Source of the DNA: UMGS973 sp045599945
Lineage (GTDB): Bacteria; Bacillota; Clostridia; Peptostreptococcales; Anaerovoracaceae
DNA length: 35,920 nt
Direction of reading: 5' to 3'
NCBI GenBank assembly: GCA_045599945.1
Contig: JAZRWY010000014.1
Span: 1-35,920 of the forward strand
A program made the translations under genes and the position numbers. Shown here piece by piece: positions 19,512 through 27,422 of the stretch. The notes under the pieces were generated by a model that was not told where the DNA came from, ran no database searches, and saw nothing but the letters and a program-made list of their open reading frames with translations. Positions within the stretch are counted from its first letter, which is position 1. Every line of letters begins with the position of its first letter.

Positions 19512-20891
19512 TTGGAGAAAGAAAAAAAGGCGGCACTGGCAGTCGGGGTTGTGACAGCATTCATCACAAGCTTTTTCGGCAGCGCGCTGAATCTTGCCGT
19601 GCCGGAGATGAGTGAATATTTTCATATGGGAGCCTCATCCGTTGGCTGGATCATCAGCATCTATATGCTGATTGTGGCCGGGTTTTCCACACCAATCGGA
19701 AAAATTGCGGATTCGACCGGCAGAAGAAGAATTCTGATTCTTGGAATTGCCATTTTCGGAATCATGTGCTTTGCAGCGGTATGGTCGCCGGCAGGAGAGT
19801 TTCTCATTGCAGCGCGGGGGCTGCAGGGAATCGGTGCTTCCATGATTTTTGCAACAAACATGCCCATTGCCATCAGCATGTTCCCGCCCCAGGAAAGAGG
19901 GAAAATCATCGGAAAGGTGACGGCAGGAACCTATACAGGGCTTGCACTGGGACCGGTGCTTGGCGGCTTTTTCAACAGCTGGCTGGGATGGAAATCCATA
20001 TTCTTCTTCGGAGGAATTGTATCGTTCGCTGCTTTTGCTGCCGTACTGTTGGGATTAAAAAGCGAGGCGCATGAAACTGCAAAAATGAAGGTGGATGTAC
20101 CGGGAAATCTGATATATATTGTCATGCTGACTGCCATCATCTATGGACTGACGGCGCTGAACACCGTATCCTTTGCATGGATGCTTCTGGCGGGAGGACT
20201 TCTTTTGATTCCTGCATTTGCCAAAGTGGAGCTGGCCAGCGACAATCCGGTAATCGATGTGAGAATCTTTAAGAACAGCAGGACATTCACCATGTCCAAC
20301 CTGACAGCACTCTTTAACTATAGCGCAACTTTTGGCCTTGGATACCTTCTGTCCATTTATCTGCAGGTGGTCATGGGCTATTCGTCCAGAACTGCAGGCC
20401 TGATTCTAATTGCCCAGCCGTTCTTCATGGCAATCCTGACACCCAAAATGGGGAGCCTGTCTGACCGGATTGCTCCGTACAAGCTGGCATCAGGCGGAAT
20501 GGCACTGATTGCCGCGGCGCTCTTAGTCTTTACCTTCATATCGGAAGACATGCCGGTCTGGCTCATCTTCCTGACACTTTCCGTGGCAGGCATAGGCATC
20601 GCCATGTTCTCATCGCCAAATACGAATGTGGCCATGGGATGTGTCCATCCTTCAAAATTCGGTGTGGCCAATTCCATTCTGTCCACCATGAGAAATACCG
20701 GGCAGGCGGCTGGAATGGCCATCATCACCATGACGGTCAGTGCAATGGTGGGCAATGTATCCTTGTATGAAGTATCTGCAGGAGAGCTGCTTCGCACCAT
20801 GCATGTTGCATTTGCAGTCTTTACGGTGCTTTGTATGGCAGGAGCAATCATGTCCCTTTCCAGAAGCAGGATTCATGATGAAAATAAATGA
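19512..20891 (+). CDS. MFS drug transporter, DHA2 (14-TM) type
   Basis: The best start is TTG 19512 (MEKEKKAAL), with TGGAG six bases upstream; TTG 19500 is in frame but has nothing before it. 459 aa, which fits 14 membrane helices. Motif A reads GKIADSTGRRRILILG (about 61-76) and motif C-like GTYTGLALGPVLGGFFNSWLGW (about 135-156), typical of proton-coupled multidrug exporters such as EmrB/QacA. The helix-1 acidic motif D1 is not obvious. No regulator of the TetR or MarR type is adjacent. It is followed by a terminator. Substrate unknown. Confidence 0.88.
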   Translation: MEKEKKAALAVGVVTAFITSFFGSALNLAVPEMSEYFHMGASSVGWIISIYMLIVAGFSTPIGKIADSTGRRRILILGIAIFGIMCFAAVWSPAGEFLIAARGLQGIGASMIFATNMPIAISMFPPQERGKIIGKVTAGTYTGLALGPVLGGFFNSWLGWKSIFFFGGIVSFAAFAAVLLGLKSEAHETAKMKVDVPGNLIYIVMLTAIIYGLTALNTVSFAWMLLAGGLLLIPAFAKVELASDNPVIDVRIFKNSRTFTMSNLTALFNYSATFGLGYLLSIYLQVVMGYSSRTAGLILIAQPFFMAILTPKMGSLSDRIAPYKLASGGMALIAAALLVFTFISEDMPVWLIFLTLSVAGIGIAMFSSPNTNVAMGCVHPSKFGVANSILSTMRNTGQAAGMAIITMTVSAMVGNVSLYEVSAGELLRTMHVAFAVFTVLCMAGAIMSLSRSRIHDENK

Positions 20892-20918
20892 CAGCTACTC
20901 TGTAGCGGTCTTTTTTTG
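20890..20918 (+). terminator. Intrinsic terminator
   Basis: GAC-A-GCTAC/GTAGC-G-GTC stem with a TCT loop followed by seven T residues, overlapping the stop codon of the transporter. Confidence 0.85.
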
Positions 20919-21006
20919 GCGTTTGAGGGTAGAAAACAGAAGGCGGATATTGTATAATAACTATATCTGCTTATTTGCGAGAAATACCCGAAAAAGGAGA
21001 ACATAT

Positions 21007-21696
21007 ATGAGTAAACTGATTTATGCTGCTGACGATGAGCTGAACATCCGTCAGCTGATCAAATCCTTTTTAGAAGATGAAGGATACTCCGTTGAAACCT
21101 TTGAAACCGGCGATGCTCTTCTGGAGAGATTCAGGGAAAAGCCAAGCGATCTGGTCATCCTGGATGTCATGATGCCCGGAACTGACGGACTTTCCATCTG
21201 CAATATAATCCGGAAGATGTCGGCAGTGCCGATCCTGATTCTGACGGCCAGAGATACGGCAGCGGATTATGTTACCGGAATCACCCTTGGATGTGATGAC
21301 TATTTCACCAAGCCGTTTTCACCGGTTATGCTTACCATGAGAGTAAAAGCCATGTTCCGGAGAGTTGAGCTGGACAAGGCGATTCCGTTCGATGAAAAAC
21401 TTCAGTTTGGCGACATTGAAATCATGCCGAAGCAGAAGGTTGCAAAATGTAACGGAGAAGACATCCGCCTGACCATCACGGAACTGAATGTACTCCAGTA
21501 TCTGATGGAAAAGAGCGGGAATGCCGTATCCAGAGAGGAACTTCTGGAAAAAATCTGGGGATATACCAGTGAAGTGGAAACAAGAGTAACAGACGATAAC
21601 GTGAAGAGAATCCGCAAGAAGATGGCACAGCACAGTTCCAATGTGGAAATTGTAACCGTATGGGGCTATGGATTCAAGCTGGCAATGAAAGAGTAG
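21007..21696 (+). CDS. Response regulator, OmpR/PhoB type
   Basis: ATG 21007 follows AAAAAGGAG; the longer open frame upstream crosses the terminator and is not used. 229 aa. Receiver domain 1-120: acidic D9-D10, phospho-acceptor D53 (VILDVMMPGTDG), T80, and K102 (YFTKPFS). Winged-helix DNA-binding domain 135-229 ending TVWGYGFKLAMKE. It is paired with the sensor kinase that begins six bases after its stop. A TATAAT at 20953-20958 lies upstream without a good -35. Signal and targets are unknown; the exporter upstream is a candidate but separated by a terminator. Confidence 0.95.
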   Translation: MSKLIYAADDELNIRQLIKSFLEDEGYSVETFETGDALLERFREKPSDLVILDVMMPGTDGLSICNIIRKMSAVPILILTARDTAADYVTGITLGCDDYFTKPFSPVMLTMRVKAMFRRVELDKAIPFDEKLQFGDIEIMPKQKVAKCNGEDIRLTITELNVLQYLMEKSGNAVSREELLEKIWGYTSEVETRVTDDNVKRIRKKMAQHSSNVEIVTVWGYGFKLAMKE

Positions 21697-21701
21697 GTCC
21701 C

Positions 21702-23225
21702 ATGAATAGTTTAAGAAACAGGCTGCTTGCCATGCCGGTCATCATGGTAGGTGTTGTTTGCGTTGCGGCAATCCTTCTGTTTAACATGGTGGTTGTCAAT
21801 TTCGTTGATACCCAGGTGAAGGAATCCATGCAGGCTTTTAAAGAGTACCATCAGGCAATGGATGCGTATACAGACGAACTGAATGCATTGGATCCCAGAG
21901 ATCCTGCCATGTATTCAAAGCGGGAAAAAATCGAATCTGAAATGACTCTGTGCGAAGAGTCATTTGCCAAGACGGAATATACCGTTCCGACACAGATGGT
22001 ATCGCTGGATGACCAGGAATATATCCAGGAATTTGCAACCGCTGAAGAAAAAGCGCTGATCCAGGAGTATATGCTTCATCAGGAAGAGGTTGCCAAGGAT
22101 GTCAATTATGATGCCCATCTGGATGAAGGTGTCTATCGTATCAGCACGGCAAAACTGAAAATGCGTGATGATGGTGAACGGACCAATGTTCTGGTCTATA
22201 CCAATCTGTCTTCTCTTAATGGATTCATCCGGTCGGTAAACAGAGTGCTGATCATTATTGTCAGCATCTCTGCGGGACTTTCCATCATCTTAGGTCTGGT
22301 CATGACAAAGAATTTCACGGATGCATTGATTCATGTGAGGGAATTTGTTGAGAGACTCAGAGACGGAGGGGCTAAACCGGAGAAAAAAGAACTCAGATAT
22401 AAGGAGTTTGTACAGCTGGCAAATCATGTAGAGGAATTGTCGGATGAGCTCTATGCATCCCAGAAACTGCAGAAACTCATCTTTCAGAATGCATCCCATG
22501 AACTGCGTACGCCGCTGATGAGCATACAGGGATATGCGGAAGGCATTTCCACCAATGTATTGAAGAACCATCAGTCAGCCGCAGATATCATCATCACGGA
22601 AAGCAAGAAGATGTCCGAACTGGTGGATGAAATGCTGTTCATATCCAGAATGGATGAACAGCAGCTGACGGAAGAGGACATGACAGTCATGGAGCTGCGC
22701 CAGATCATTGAGGACTGCAGAGAAGAAATCTGTGTCATCGGCGAGAAGAAAGGCGTTGTGGTCATAGAAAGTCTGGATGGCGGAAACTATTTCATCAAGG
22801 GAGAAGAAAAACAGATTACAAAAGCGCTTTCCAATGTGATGTCCAACGGCATCCGCTATGCGGAGGAAAAACTTGCCATTACCGGAACGGTAGCGGATGG
22901 ACAGATTGTCATATCCATTTCCGATGACGGAAAGGGAATCAGCGAGAATGACCTGCCGCATATCTTTGAACGTTTCTATAAAGGAGAAGGCGGAAACTTC
23001 GGAATCGGCCTTTCCATCACAAAAGACATCATAGAGCGTCATGGCGGACAGATCCGGGCAGAAAACAACAGCACAAAGGGCGCAAAATTCACCATTACGC
23101 TTCCAGCAATTGCCGTAGAGACGACAGACGAAAAAAAGGAAATCGGAAGCGGCATCACAACAGCAGACGATGCCATGCTGAAAGCGGTCATAGACAGCAT
23201 TCCGGAAGAAGACCGATTGATATAA
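21702..23225 (+). CDS. Sensor histidine kinase
   Basis: 507 aa from ATG 21702, with a weak GTAGG site five bases before. Layout: membrane helix about 12-33, an extracellular sensor region of about 150 residues rich in Glu and Met, a second helix 182-205, a HAMP-like linker, and the HisKA domain with the phospho-acceptor H266 (FQNASHELRTPLMSIQGY). The ATPase domain has the N box (LSNVMSNGIRYAEE), G1 (ISDDGKGI), F box (IFERFYKGEGG) and G2 (NFGIGLSITKDII). A 40-residue acidic tail follows. The extracellular domain gives no clue to the ligand. Confidence 0.95.
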   Translation: MNSLRNRLLAMPVIMVGVVCVAAILLFNMVVVNFVDTQVKESMQAFKEYHQAMDAYTDELNALDPRDPAMYSKREKIESEMTLCEESFAKTEYTVPTQMVSLDDQEYIQEFATAEEKALIQEYMLHQEEVAKDVNYDAHLDEGVYRISTAKLKMRDDGERTNVLVYTNLSSLNGFIRSVNRVLIIIVSISAGLSIILGLVMTKNFTDALIHVREFVERLRDGGAKPEKKELRYKEFVQLANHVEELSDELYASQKLQKLIFQNASHELRTPLMSIQGYAEGISTNVLKNHQSAADIIITESKKMSELVDEMLFISRMDEQQLTEEDMTVMELRQIIEDCREEICVIGEKKGVVVIESLDGGNYFIKGEEKQITKALSNVMSNGIRYAEEKLAITGTVADGQIVISISDDGKGISENDLPHIFERFYKGEGGNFGIGLSITKDIIERHGGQIRAENNSTKGAKFTITLPAIAVETTDEKKEIGSGITTADDAMLKAVIDSIPEEDRLI

Positions 23226-23231
23226 CCGGTG

Positions 23232-23279
23232 TTTACAGAAATGCGATATTTTGATATAATTATACGATAACGTTTATCG
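23232..23279 (+). promoter_or_regulatory. greA promoter with dyad at the start site
   Basis: TTTACA (23232-23237), 17 bases, TATAAT (23255-23260): near-consensus. Just downstream CGATAA-CGT-TTATCG (23265-23279) forms an inverted repeat over the predicted transcription start, a possible operator. Confidence 0.75.
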
Positions 23280-23293
23280 AAGGGAGATAGAAA

Positions 23294-23767
23294 ATGTCAG
23301 AAGAAATATTACTTACCCAGGAAGGGCTCGAGAAAATAAAAGCGGAATTGGATGAATTAGTATCCGTAGGAAGAAAAGAAGTTGCAGCAAAGCTGAAGGA
23401 AGCCATCTCCTATGGTGACCTTTCTGAAAACTCGGAGTATGATTCAGCCAAGAATGAACAGGCAGAACTGGAAGTCAAGATTCTGCAGCTGGAAGATAAG
23501 ATCAGAAGGGCAAAGATCATCACAGAAAGCGATACTTCCGCAGGAACTGTCAGCATTGGTAATGTTGTAAAGATCAAGGATGAGCAGGACGGCGAAATCA
23601 TGGAATACAAGATTGTCGGCGCATCGGAAGCAGATCCGCTGGAAGGAAAGATTTCCAATGACTCACCGGTTGGAGCAGGCGTTTTAGGCCATAAGGAAGG
23701 TGACACAATTGAAGTAGTTGTTCCGGACGGAACAAGAGAATATACAATCATCAGCATTGATAAATAA
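23294..23767 (+). CDS. greA: Transcription elongation factor GreA
   Basis: 157 aa, full length. The N-terminal coiled coil carries the active acidic tip (EAISYGDLSENSEYDSAKNEQ), and the C-terminal FKBP-like domain has the SPVGAGVLGHKEGDTIEV pattern. It rescues arrested RNA polymerase by stimulating transcript cleavage. It is the first gene of a run that continues into asnS with a 14-base gap. AGGGAGA lies before the ATG. Confidence 0.97.
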   Translation: MSEEILLTQEGLEKIKAELDELVSVGRKEVAAKLKEAISYGDLSENSEYDSAKNEQAELEVKILQLEDKIRRAKIITESDTSAGTVSIGNVVKIKDEQDGEIMEYKIVGASEADPLEGKISNDSPVGAGVLGHKEGDTIEVVVPDGTREYTIISIDK

Positions 23768-23781
23768 GGAGCAGCCGGGAA

Positions 23782-25176
23782 ATGAGTGACATCAGAATAA
23801 GAGACTTATTCAGAAATACAGCGTTGTATGAAAACAAGGAAGTTGTCGTACATGGCTGGATCAGAAACAACAGAAATTCAAACAGATTCGGATTCATAGA
23901 ACTGAATGACGGAACATTCTTCAAATCCGTCCAGGTCGTTTATGAGCAGGAATATGTTTCCAACTTTGATGAAATTGCAAAAGCATATGTTGCAAGTGCA
24001 TTGAAGGTTACAGGCACTCTTGTACCGACACCCGGTGCAAAGCAGCCATTTGAAATCAAGGCATCGGAGATCGTGGTAGAAGGAACATCCACACCGGATT
24101 ATCCTCTTCAGCCAAAGAGACACAGCATGGAATTCTTAAGAGAGATTGCGCATTTAAGACCGAGATCCAATACATTCTCTGCTGTATTCAGAGTCAGGTC
24201 CCTGGTGGCTTATGCGCTCCATCAGTTCTTCCAGGAAAGAGATTTCGTCTATGTGCATACTCCCCTGATTACCGCATCAGACTGTGAAGGTGCAGGCGAA
24301 ATGTTCCAGGTTACAACCATGGATCTTACAAATCTTCCAAAAGATGAAGAGGGTAATATTGAATATGCAGAAGACTTCTTCGGCAAGGCGGCAAACCTGA
24401 CAGTCAGCGGCCAGCTGGAAGGAGAAGCCTATGCAATGGCATTTAGAAATATCTATACATTCGGCCCTACCTTCAGAGCCGAAAATTCAAATACAGCAAG
24501 ACATGCATCGGAATTCTGGATGATTGAACCGGAAATTGCATTTGCAGAGCTGGAAGATATCATGGTTCTTGCAGAAGACATGATCAAGCATGTCATCAAT
24601 TTTGTTCTGGAAAAGGCGCCGGAGGAAATGGAATTCTTCAGCAAGTTCATCGACAAGGGACTGCTGGCAAGACTGGACAATATTGTAAACTCGGATTTCG
24701 GCAGAGTAACATATACAGAAGCTGTAGAAATTCTTCAGAAGTCCGGACACAAGTTCCAGTATCCGGTGGAATGGGGCATCGACCTTCAGACAGAGCACGA
24801 AAGATATCTGACAGAAGAAGTGTTCAAGAGACCTGTATTCGTTACAGATTATCCAAAGGAGATCAAGGCATTCTACATGAGGCTCAATGACGACGGAAAG
24901 ACCGTTGCAGCCGTTGACCTTCTGGTGCCGGGCGTTGGAGAGATCATAGGCGGATCGCAGAGAGAAGAAAGATATGACGTGCTGGTAGAAAAGATTGAAG
25001 AGATGGGTATGACCAGTGAAGATTACTGGTGGTATCTGGATCTTAGAAAATATGGCGGCGTAAAGCATGCAGGTTATGGTCTTGGATTTGAAAGAATCAT
25101 CATGTACATTACAGAAATGGGCAATATCAGAGACGTACTTCCATTCCCAAGAACGCCAAAATCAGCAGACTTCTAA
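23782..25176 (+). CDS. asnS: Asparaginyl-tRNA synthetase
   Basis: 464 aa, a class II synthetase. The N-terminal OB-fold anticodon domain (VVVHGWIRNNRNSNRFGFIELNDG) is followed by the catalytic domain: RNTFSAVFRVRS, FVYVHTPLITASDCEGAGEMF (motif 1), AFRNIYTFGPTFRAENSNTARHASEFWMIEPE (motif 2) and the C-terminal GYGLGFERIIMYITEMGNIRDVLPFPRTP (motif 3). The NARHASEF-type signature separates it from AspRS. It charges tRNA-Asn directly. Located between greA and a nucleotidase, 22 bases apart. Confidence 0.97.
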   Translation: MSDIRIRDLFRNTALYENKEVVVHGWIRNNRNSNRFGFIELNDGTFFKSVQVVYEQEYVSNFDEIAKAYVASALKVTGTLVPTPGAKQPFEIKASEIVVEGTSTPDYPLQPKRHSMEFLREIAHLRPRSNTFSAVFRVRSLVAYALHQFFQERDFVYVHTPLITASDCEGAGEMFQVTTMDLTNLPKDEEGNIEYAEDFFGKAANLTVSGQLEGEAYAMAFRNIYTFGPTFRAENSNTARHASEFWMIEPEIAFAELEDIMVLAEDMIKHVINFVLEKAPEEMEFFSKFIDKGLLARLDNIVNSDFGRVTYTEAVEILQKSGHKFQYPVEWGIDLQTEHERYLTEEVFKRPVFVTDYPKEIKAFYMRLNDDGKTVAAVDLLVPGVGEIIGGSQREERYDVLVEKIEEMGMTSEDYWWYLDLRKYGGVKHAGYGLGFERIIMYITEMGNIRDVLPFPRTPKSADF

Positions 25177-25198
25177 GAAAGTAAAAGGAGAGATGGGT

Positions 25199-27409
25199 AT
25201 GAAGAAGAAAATCTGTCTGGCATTATCCATGCTGATGATTATGACAACTCTGTTTACACCGGTATCGGCATGGGCACAGCCCGACTATGAAAAAACAGGG
25301 GAGCAGGCAGAAACGGTGGTGAATGCGGACGATGGATTCACCATTGCAAAGAAATCGGATTCAAAATCCAAGAAAAAATCACATAAATCCAAAAAGAAAA
25401 GCAATTCTTCCAGGAATAGCAAGGCAGTAACGCAGACTGTGACAGTGCCGCAGAACAAGGATGAATTCTCCATTCTCTTTACGAATGACATCCATTCCCA
25501 TCTGGACGGATTTAACGTCAATGTCAATGGAAAGACAAAAGAGCATGGCGGATTCGCAAGACTGGCCTCCATTTTCAAGAATGTATCCAGAACATACAAG
25601 GAAGACAGCTTTGTACTGGATGCCGGCGATTTCTCCATGGGTACCGCATATCAGTCGGTATTCAGAGAAGAAGCTGCAGAACTGAGAATGATGGGTTATC
25701 TGGGATATGATGCAGTAACCCTGGGAAATCATGATCTTGACTTTGGACCGGACGGCCTTTCCGAGATGATTGAAAATGCCGGTAAGCTGAGCAAGGATGA
25801 GAATTATGAACTTCCGAAGATTGTAGCATCCAACATTGACTGGGAGAAGACGCTGTCTGAATCAAAGGACCCGGCAGCAAAGCTTCAAAGCCAGCTGGAG
25901 AAGGAATATGTCATTCTGGAAAAGAACGATATTAAGATTGCAGTCTTTGGTCTTTTCGGCAAAGACGCGCTGAAAACTGCACCGGAATGCGGCGTGTCCT
26001 TTGAGGATCCCATTGCAGCAGCAGAGAGAATCGTAGGGGAAATCAAGAAAAAGGAAAAAGATGTTACGCTGATCGTCTGCCTTTCTCATGGCGGAATGAC
26101 CCAGGAAAACTACGATGAGCAGGAAGATGCACAGCTGGCAAAGAGCGTTCCGGACATTGACCTCATCATCAGCGGCCATAGCCATGAAGTGCTGGACCGT
26201 CCGGTTACGGTAGGCAATACTGTGATTGGTTCTGCCGGATGTTTCACAGAGAATGTGGGACATGTCACATACAAAAAAGATGAAAAGACCGAAGAATATG
26301 CCATGAGCGAATATGAAATGATCCGGGCGGATTCAACGGTTCAAAAGGATTCGGCAGCAAATGCTGAATTGAATAAATTCAAAGATGAACTCAACGAAAA
26401 ATATTTTAGCAGATATGGATTCAAGGCCGATCAGGTTCTGACGAATAACAGGATTGAATTCACTGCCTATGAGGAATTCGGAAAAAAACAGGGAGAAGAT
26501 CCGTTTGGAAGCCTGCTTGCAGATTCCTATGTCTATGCGGTAAAGAAGGCAGAAGGCAAGGACTCTGTTCCGGTTGATGTTGCAGTTGTTCCGCAGGGCG
26601 TTGTCCGTGCAGTCCTTCCGCTGGGAGAGATTACTGCCGGAGACGTATTCAATATCCTGTCCACTGGAGAAGGTGAAGATGGACTTGCAGGATATCCGCT
26701 GATCAGTGCATATCTGACAGGAAAAGAACTGAAGAATATTGCAGAAATCGATGCAACGATTTCGGAAGATGTTCCATATGCAAGAATCTATACTTCAGGC
26801 CTTACGTACAGGATTAATCCGAACAGGCTGAAACTGAACAGAGCCTTCGATATCATGCTCGGCAATGGGAAAGATCTTCAGAAGATCGAAAAGGATAAGC
26901 TGTACCGTGTGGTAACAGACATGTATACGGCAAAGATGCTTGCCGGTGTAACAGAAGAGTCCAAAGGCATTCTTTCCATCAATCCGAAGAATGAAGACGG
27001 AACGCCAATCATTCATTATGAGGATAACATTATCAAGAAAGGAAAGAGTGAGCTGAAGGCATGGGGTGCAGTAGCAACCTACCTGGAAAGAAAGGACAAT
27101 ATTCCTTCGAAATACAAGGAGCCTCAGGGCAGAAAAACCGTATCAGACTCGAAGAGCATCCGGGAACTGATCTGTCAGCCGAATAGAATCGGATGGCTGG
27201 TGAGACTGGCAATTCTTATTCCAATCCTCATCATACTCCTGATTCTGATTATCATCTGGCTGAGAAGACATCGGAGAAGATCCAACATGATGTTCAGCAT
27301 CAGCGAACGAGAAAAGAAGGCTATTTTTGCACCGCCAAAGAAACAGAAAAATCTTTTTGCAGGCAACAGCAGAAGAGGCAGAAGAAACAGAAGAAACGGA
27401 AGATTTTAG
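25199..27409 (+). CDS. Membrane-anchored 5'-nucleotidase/2',3'-cyclic phosphodiesterase family (UshA-like)
   Basis: 736 aa from ATG 25199, behind AAAAGGAG; the open frame further upstream overlaps asnS. Signal peptide 1-24. A Ser/Lys-rich linker (about 47-75) precedes the metallophosphatase domain: FTNDIHSHLDG (about 94-104), LDAGDFSMG (about 140-148), TLGNHDLDFG (about 174-183), CLSHGGM and ISGHSHEVLD supply the metal ligands. The C-terminal 5'-nucleotidase domain follows (about 390-640). The end has one membrane helix (RLAILIPILIILLILIIIW) and an Arg-rich tail instead of an LPXTG motif, so it is held outside by that helix. It salvages extracellular nucleotides. Its place between two synthetases looks like operon convenience. 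Confidence 0.9.
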   Translation: MKKKICLALSMLMIMTTLFTPVSAWAQPDYEKTGEQAETVVNADDGFTIAKKSDSKSKKKSHKSKKKSNSSRNSKAVTQTVTVPQNKDEFSILFTNDIHSHLDGFNVNVNGKTKEHGGFARLASIFKNVSRTYKEDSFVLDAGDFSMGTAYQSVFREEAAELRMMGYLGYDAVTLGNHDLDFGPDGLSEMIENAGKLSKDENYELPKIVASNIDWEKTLSESKDPAAKLQSQLEKEYVILEKNDIKIAVFGLFGKDALKTAPECGVSFEDPIAAAERIVGEIKKKEKDVTLIVCLSHGGMTQENYDEQEDAQLAKSVPDIDLIISGHSHEVLDRPVTVGNTVIGSAGCFTENVGHVTYKKDEKTEEYAMSEYEMIRADSTVQKDSAANAELNKFKDELNEKYFSRYGFKADQVLTNNRIEFTAYEEFGKKQGEDPFGSLLADSYVYAVKKAEGKDSVPVDVAVVPQGVVRAVLPLGEITAGDVFNILSTGEGEDGLAGYPLISAYLTGKELKNIAEIDATISEDVPYARIYTSGLTYRINPNRLKLNRAFDIMLGNGKDLQKIEKDKLYRVVTDMYTAKMLAGVTEESKGILSINPKNEDGTPIIHYEDNIIKKGKSELKAWGAVATYLERKDNIPSKYKEPQGRKTVSDSKSIRELICQPNRIGWLVRLAILIPILIILLILIIIWLRRHRRRSNMMFSISEREKKAIFAPPKKQKNLFAGNSRRGRRNRRNGRF

Positions 27410-27422
27410 ATAGAAAGGACGT

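Noticed and set aside
20740..21006. Long N-terminal extension of the response regulator
   Set aside because: It crosses the transporter's stop and a good terminator; the ATG at 21007 has a strong ribosome binding site and gives a standard receiver start.
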